From contig JAEZRH010000092.1 in NCBI GenBank assembly GCA_023412845.1, positions 1 through 9,719 on the forward strand: a stretch of DNA of 9,719 nucleotides, read 5' to 3'. Each line of letters starts with the position of its first letter. Position 1 is the stretch's first letter. Made by a program: the position numbers and the translations under genes. Origin of the DNA: Bacillota bacterium. Its GTDB lineage: Bacteria > Bacillota > Clostridia > Oscillospirales > Acutalibacteraceae. A model generated the notes under the pieces. The model was not told where the DNA came from and made no database searches. It saw nothing but the letters and a program-made list of their open reading frames with translations. Shown in pieces: positions 6,212 through 9,719 of this stretch.

Positions 6212-7423
6212 ATGCCGGATAAAATCAAAATGGTCACCCCGCTGGTTGAGATGGACGGGGACGAAATGACCCGCGTGATCTGGAAGGAAATCAAGGAGAT
6301 CCTTCTCGAACCCTATATAGATTTAAAAACGGAATACTATGATCTTGGGCTGGAACACCGCGATAAGACGGACGACCGTGTAACGACGGAAGCAGCGGAG
6401 GCAACAAAAAAATACGGAGTTGCCGTAAAGTGCGCTACCATTACACCGAATGCCGACCGTGTGAAAGAATACGGACTCAAACAGATGTGGAAGTCTCCGA
6501 ACGGTACCATTCGCGCCATTCTGGACGGTACGGTGTTCCGCACGCCGATCCTTGTAAAAGGCGTCACGCCGCTGATCCCAGGCTGGAAAAAGCCGATTAC
6601 GATCGCCCGCCATGCTTACGGCGACGTATACCGCGGCGTGGAGATGGCCGTACCCGCCGGCGCGAAGGCGGAGCTGCTTGTTACAAAGGCGGATGGGAGA
6701 GAGGAGCGCTCGCTGATTCACAGATTTTCCACGCCGGGCATTATTCAGGGCCAGCACAATGTGGATCAAAGCATTGCAAATTTTGCGAAATCCTGTTTCC
6801 AATATGCGCTCGGCGTAAAGAAGGATCTCTGGTTCTCGACCAAAGACACGATTTCCAAAACATACGACCATCGTTTCAAGGATATTTTCCGGGAACTGTT
6901 CGAAACGTCCTACCGGAAAAAATTCGAAGACGCCGGCATTACCTATTTCTATACGCTGATCGACGACGCGGTCGCCCGCGTGGTGCGGTCCGAAGGCGGT
7001 TTTATCTGGGCGTGCAAGAATTACGACGGCGACGTTATGAGCGACATGGTCGCGACCGCTTTCGGCAGTCTCGCCATGATGACCAGCGTGCTCGTTTCAC
7101 CGGACGGCGTGTATGAATACGAAGCGGCGCACGGCACCGTTCAGCGCCATTACTACAAATACCTGAAAGGCGAAAAGACGTCGACCAATTCCATGGCGAC
7201 CCTGTTCGCCTGGACGGGCGCCCTGAAAAAGCGCGGCGAGCTGGACGGAACGCCTGCTCTTTCCCGGTTTGCGGAAAAGCTGGAGACGGCTTCCGTTCAA
7301 ACAATCGAGCACGGGGTAATGACCGGCGATCTGGCCGCCATTTCGACGCTGCCGGGCAAGACGGCGGTGGATACCGAAACCTTTTTACATTATGTGGATA
7401 AAAGGCTGAAAGGATTGCTTTGA
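6212..7423 (+). CDS. icd: NADP-dependent isocitrate dehydrogenase (eukaryote-like homodimeric type)
   Basis: Oxidatively decarboxylates isocitrate to 2-oxoglutarate with NADPH formation in the cytosol. The 403 residues align by eye along their whole length with human IDH1, the eukaryote-like subfamily also found in clostridia and Thermotoga, rather than with E. coli Icd. Substrate residues are present: KSPNGTIR (Ser95, Asn97, Arg101), Arg110, the catalytic Arg133 in ARHAYGD (human Arg132), Lys210 in FSTKDTI, and metal ligands Asp250 in LIDDAVA and Asp273/Asp277 in NYDGDVMSDMVA. Cofactor choice is read from AAHGTVQRHY: Arg311 and His312 match the human NADP phosphate contacts. The preference for NADP is inferred from these. 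GGGAGG lies 7 bases before ATG 6212, and the gap from traX-like is 18 bases. With acn it completes citrate to 2-oxoglutarate, the route to glutamate in anaerobes lacking a full TCA cycle. Confidence 0.97.
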   Translation: MPDKIKMVTPLVEMDGDEMTRVIWKEIKEILLEPYIDLKTEYYDLGLEHRDKTDDRVTTEAAEATKKYGVAVKCATITPNADRVKEYGLKQMWKSPNGTIRAILDGTVFRTPILVKGVTPLIPGWKKPITIARHAYGDVYRGVEMAVPAGAKAELLVTKADGREERSLIHRFSTPGIIQGQHNVDQSIANFAKSCFQYALGVKKDLWFSTKDTISKTYDHRFKDIFRELFETSYRKKFEDAGITYFYTLIDDAVARVVRSEGGFIWACKNYDGDVMSDMVATAFGSLAMMTSVLVSPDGVYEYEAAHGTVQRHYYKYLKGEKTSTNSMATLFAWTGALKKRGELDGTPALSRFAEKLETASVQTIEHGVMTGDLAAISTLPGKTAVDTETFLHYVDKRLKGLL

Positions 7424-7461
7424 GCCTTTAAAATGCAAATCAGTCGGGAGGCTGCCTTGTT

Positions 7462-8115
7462 ATGCAAAAACGTGAAAATATTTCCATGTCGGTAGTCAGA
7501 AGATTACCCCGCTATTACCGCTTCCTTTATCATCTGAAAGAAAGCGGGGTAACCAGAATCTCTTCCACCGAACTTTCCGAAAAGCTGGGCCTTACGGCTT
7601 CGCAGATCCGTCAGGATCTCAACTGCTTCGGCGGCTTCGGCCAGCAGGGGTACGGCTATATTGTCAGCCAGCTTTGCGACGAGATCGGTAAGATCATCGG
7701 GCTTTCCGGAGAATATAAAACGATTCTGCTGGGCGCCGGGAATCTCGGGCGGGCGATCGCGAACCATATGTCCTTTGTCGCCGAAGGGTTCAGGCTGATC
7801 GGGATTTTCGACAGCTCCCCTGCCAAAATCGGCAAACCGCTTGCCGGCCTTCAAGTTCGGGATGCTGCAGAGCTGGAGTCCTTCTGCAGGACGGAGCAGC
7901 CCGTCATGGCTACTTTCTGCGTCCCACGCAATGCGGCGGAACAGCTTTCAAAGCAGCTTTATGCGCTTGGCATCCGCAATTTCTGGAATTTCAGCCATTA
8001 CGATATCGGGCTCCAATATCCGGATGCGCTTATCGAGAATGTCCATCTGAACGACAGTTTGATGACGCTTTGCTACAAGATTTCAAATTCCGTTTCCGAG
8101 GGCGGCAGACAGTAA
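7462..8115 (+). CDS. rex: Redox-sensing transcriptional repressor Rex
   Basis: DNA-binding repressor released from its operators when the NADH/NAD+ ratio rises; it usually controls fermentation and NADH-reoxidation genes. The 217 residues show the N-terminal winged helix with RRLPRYYRFLYHLKE (13-27), LTASQIRQDLNCFGGFGQQGYGY (44-66, recognition helix and wing), then a Rossmann domain with ILLGAGNLGRAIANH (88-102, GxGNxG at 91-96). IGIFDSSPAKIG places Asp117 at the end of beta-2, as expected for NAD(H) rather than NADP(H), and NVHLNDSLMTLCYKIS is the C-terminal helix swapped between dimer subunits. ATG 7462 has GGGAGG 10 bases upstream; the alternative Met9 has no ribosome site. The gap after icd is 38 bases with no promoter visible, so rex is probably co-transcribed with acn-traX-icd. 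That placement links redox sensing to the oxidative TCA branch. I found no good Rex box in the window. Confidence 0.96.
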   Translation: MQKRENISMSVVRRLPRYYRFLYHLKESGVTRISSTELSEKLGLTASQIRQDLNCFGGFGQQGYGYIVSQLCDEIGKIIGLSGEYKTILLGAGNLGRAIANHMSFVAEGFRLIGIFDSSPAKIGKPLAGLQVRDAAELESFCRTEQPVMATFCVPRNAAEQLSKQLYALGIRNFWNFSHYDIGLQYPDALIENVHLNDSLMTLCYKISNSVSEGGRQ

Positions 8116-8140
8116 GGGCTTATCCGCGGATAAGCTCTTA
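8113..8140. repeat. 28-base near-perfect palindrome beginning at the rex stop codon
   Basis: TAAGGGCTTATCCG (8113-8126) and CGGATAAGCTCTTA (8127-8140) are inverted arms with one mismatch, which is a G-U wobble in RNA. The core 18 bases (8118-8135) are perfect. The first three bases are the rex TAA. As RNA it would form a stem of about 12 bp. No T-run follows (ACGCAAATT), so it does not fit a standard intrinsic terminator; an operator or an RNA-processing/stability stem are alternatives. The rest of the 69-base rex-lemA gap holds only the lemA ribosome site. Confidence 0.6.
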
Positions 8141-8184
8141 ACGCAAATTCATCCTTGACAAATTTATCAGGAGGTGCATCTGTT

Positions 8185-8739
8185 ATGAACTGGACAGGAA
8201 TCGTAATCCTTGCGGTGGTCGTTCTGCTTATCCTATGGGTCGTTTCCGCGTACAACAAGCTGGTTTCGCTTTCCGTAAGGGTCGACAACGGCTGGGCGCA
8301 GATCGACGTTCAGCTGAAAAAACGGTTCGACCTGATTCCAAACCTTGTTGAGACGGTAAAAGGCTATGCCGCACATGAAAAGAGTACGTTTGAAGAAGTC
8401 ACGAAATGGCGCAGCGCGGCCATGAGTTCCAAAACGCCGGAAGAAGCCATGGAAAACAACAACAAGCTGTCGCGCGCCATCGTAAACCTGTTCGCCACGG
8501 CGGAGCAGTACCCCGACCTGAAGGCCAACCAGAATTTTCTCGACCTTCAGAGCCAGTTGAAAGATATCGAAAGCAAAATTGCCGTATCCCGCCAGTTTTA
8601 TAACGATACGGCGATGAGATTCAATGAATATGTCATGCACTTCCCGTCCAACATCATTGCGTCCGTTTTCCATTTCGCCCTGAAAAAATACTTTGAGGCC
8701 GCAGAATCCGATAAGGCCGTTCCGCAGGTAAAGTTTTGA
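8185..8739 (+). CDS. lemA: LemA family membrane-anchored protein
   Basis: A 184-residue LemA-family protein: a short extracytoplasmic N-terminus, one membrane helix at about residues 5-22 (GIVILAVVVLLILWVVSAYN), then a long helical domain. The signature VDNGWAQIDVQLKKRFDLIP (33-52) followed by NLVETVKGYAAHE (53-65) is typical, as are YPDLKANQNFLDLQSQLKDI (112-131) and the SRQFYNDTAMRFNEYV stretch. The family is widespread and its biochemical role is unsettled; envelope-stress and secretion links have been proposed. ATG 8185 is chosen because AGGAGGTG (8169-8176) lies 8 bases upstream; an earlier TTG at 8155 would place this perfect ribosome site inside the gene. It is followed after 20 bases by the DUF2207 gene, a frequent partner of lemA, so the two probably form a transcriptional unit, perhaps with read-through from rex. 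Confidence 0.95.
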   Translation: MNWTGIVILAVVVLLILWVVSAYNKLVSLSVRVDNGWAQIDVQLKKRFDLIPNLVETVKGYAAHEKSTFEEVTKWRSAAMSSKTPEEAMENNNKLSRAIVNLFATAEQYPDLKANQNFLDLQSQLKDIESKIAVSRQFYNDTAMRFNEYVMHFPSNIIASVFHFALKKYFEAAESDKAVPQVKF

Positions 8740-8759
8740 TTTTTGCGAGGAGAGATTCT

Positions 8760-9719
8760 ATGCGCCGCCGTTTCTGCAGGAAATTTCTCACAATTGCCCT
8801 GTCTGCCGCCGTCGCCGCGGCAGGCTGGCTGTTCCTTGGCGCCTGGAGCCCGGATTACACCAACAGCTCGCAGCAGGTGATGGAAAATCTGGGAATTCGT
8901 GCCGTCCTGGGCCAAAACGGCGATATGACGGTCACGGAGACGTGGAAAGTGCGGCTGGACGACAGAAACAGGCCGTACAGCAATTTATACCGGACCTTTC
9001 CGAACGATTCTTCGAAGACGGACGGGATCGAAAACCTGTCCGTCTTCGACGTGGACCGGCATGTGCGGTATCAGTTCGCCGGCGACGTGGACCCGGAACA
9101 GGTGAATGGCAACGAAATGCAGGACCGGTGTTATCTGCATAAGACCGGGCAGGAAACGGAGATCGGCTGGTTCATGCCGCCTATAGAAGCGGGCACACGC
9201 AGCTTTTCGATCACTTATACGGTCAAAAATATCGTCCTGGTCCACAGCGATGCGGCCGAACTGTATTATTTCTTTCTGCCGCAGAATTTCACCCTCCCGA
9301 TCGCCAGCATGAACGGAGCGGTGGAGTTTCCGTCGGGCAGTTCGAAAAGCGATGTCAGGGCCTGGCTTCATACCGACCTTTCGGACAGCAGGATCGCGGT
9401 CGATTCCGAAAAGCAGGTCAGTTTTTCCGCCAATGAAATTCCTGCGAAAACTTCCGTCGAGGTGCGCCTGCTGATGCCGCAGAACCTGTTCCCGCAGTCG
9501 GCCCGCAGGGACAGTTCCTCCGTGGTTTCTTCCATTGAGGCGGAAGAGATGCAGGAGGCGAAAGCAGACCAGTACAGAAAGCAAAGGGATTTCTTTCTTG
9601 GCATTCTCGACGCCGTGGGGGCGGTTCTGATCCTAGTTATCGGTATCGCCCTGTTCATTCTCGCAAAACGGAAGAATCGAAGGTTCCGCGTGGAAGCGCC
9701 GGAATACACGCATGACATT
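8760..9719 (+). CDS. DUF2207-family membrane protein (partial, C-terminus beyond right edge)
   Basis: The frame opens at ATG 8760 behind GAGGAG (8747-8752, spacing 7) and is still open at the last base, giving 320 residues. Residues 1-10 are basic, 11-28 hydrophobic (TIALSAAVAAAGWLFLGA), consistent with a signal peptide or anchor. An exported beta-rich domain spans about 29-278, with family-type features QNGDMTVTETWKV (52-64), the PYSNLYRTFP element (72-81), and IGWFMPPIEAGTRSFSITYT (135-154). A membrane helix at 280-302 (ILDAVGAVLILVIGIALFIL) is followed by a basic cytoplasmic stop-transfer KRKNRRFR. Complete family members continue with a cytoplasmic part and further membrane segments, which would lie outside this window. 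The function is unknown. Its position 20 bases after lemA fits the repeated lemA-DUF2207 pairing and suggests a shared envelope role. The assignment rests on architecture and motif recognition. Confidence 0.85.
   Translation, partial: MRRRFCRKFLTIALSAAVAAAGWLFLGAWSPDYTNSSQQVMENLGIRAVLGQNGDMTVTETWKVRLDDRNRPYSNLYRTFPNDSSKTDGIENLSVFDVDRHVRYQFAGDVDPEQVNGNEMQDRCYLHKTGQETEIGWFMPPIEAGTRSFSITYTVKNIVLVHSDAAELYYFFLPQNFTLPIASMNGAVEFPSGSSKSDVRAWLHTDLSDSRIAVDSEKQVSFSANEIPAKTSVEVRLLMPQNLFPQSARRDSSSVVSSIEAEEMQEAKADQYRKQRDFFLGILDAVGAVLILVIGIALFILAKRKNRRFRVEAPEYTHDI

Noticed and set aside
7457..7472. TTGTTATGCAAAAACG over the rex start as a Rex autoregulation site
   Set aside because: Only one half-site resembles the Rex box; the second half lacks TTAACAA.
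8155..8170. TTGACAAATTTATCAG as a Rex or FNR box
   Set aside because: It is partly symmetric, but the half-sites are 6 bases apart rather than the 4 of FNR, and it does not fit the 18-base clostridial Rex box TTGTTAA-N4-TTAACAA.
8155..8183. TTGACA at 8155-8160 as a lemA promoter
   Set aside because: At 16-18 bases downstream there is only CATCTG/ATCTGT/TCTGTT, not a -10 box, and transcription would start inside lemA.

Overview
The window looks like chromosomal DNA from a moderately GC-rich anaerobic Firmicute, most likely a clostridium of the Oscillospiraceae/Ruminococcaceae type. This is inferred from the gene content: a tepA-spoIIIE pair as in Bacillus, a clostridial-type Rex, an Aquifex-type short aconitase, a eukaryote-like NADP isocitrate dehydrogenase, and strong AGGAGG-type ribosome binding sites. 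Species cannot be assigned. All genes read as intact household or accessory-metabolic genes. I see no rRNA, tRNA, CRISPR array, insertion sequence or phage gene.

Left third, minus strand (1 to about 3277): tepA (a ClpP-like serine peptidase) is followed by spoIIIE/ftsK, whose C-terminal end runs off the left edge. A good sigma-A promoter (TTGATG-17-TATAAT) drives tepA. The 198-base gap between the two genes holds two small GC-rich hairpins and a possible TATAAT for spoIIIE. The best ribosome binding site for spoIIIE points to a TTG start.

Middle, plus strand (about 3326 to 8115): a second, divergent promoter (TTGACA-17-GATAAT) drives a tight cluster acn - traX-like - icd - rex. Aconitase and NADP-isocitrate dehydrogenase make 2-oxoglutarate from citrate; this oxidative half of the TCA cycle feeds glutamate synthesis and NADPH in many anaerobes. 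A TraX-family integral membrane protein starts 4 bases after acn, and Rex, the NADH/NAD+-sensing repressor, follows icd by 38 bases. A perfect 8-bp inverted repeat with a 5-base spacer lies exactly over the -10 and start site of the acn promoter and is a strong operator candidate. It does not look like a Rex box.

Right end, plus strand (8116 to 9719): a 28-base near-perfect palindrome starts at the rex stop codon. After it come lemA and a DUF2207 membrane protein, a pairing seen in many bacteria. The DUF2207 gene is cut by the window edge.

I did not find a clearly new multi-gene system. The points most worth a second look are the acn-traX-icd-rex arrangement, the acn promoter dyad and the post-rex palindrome.
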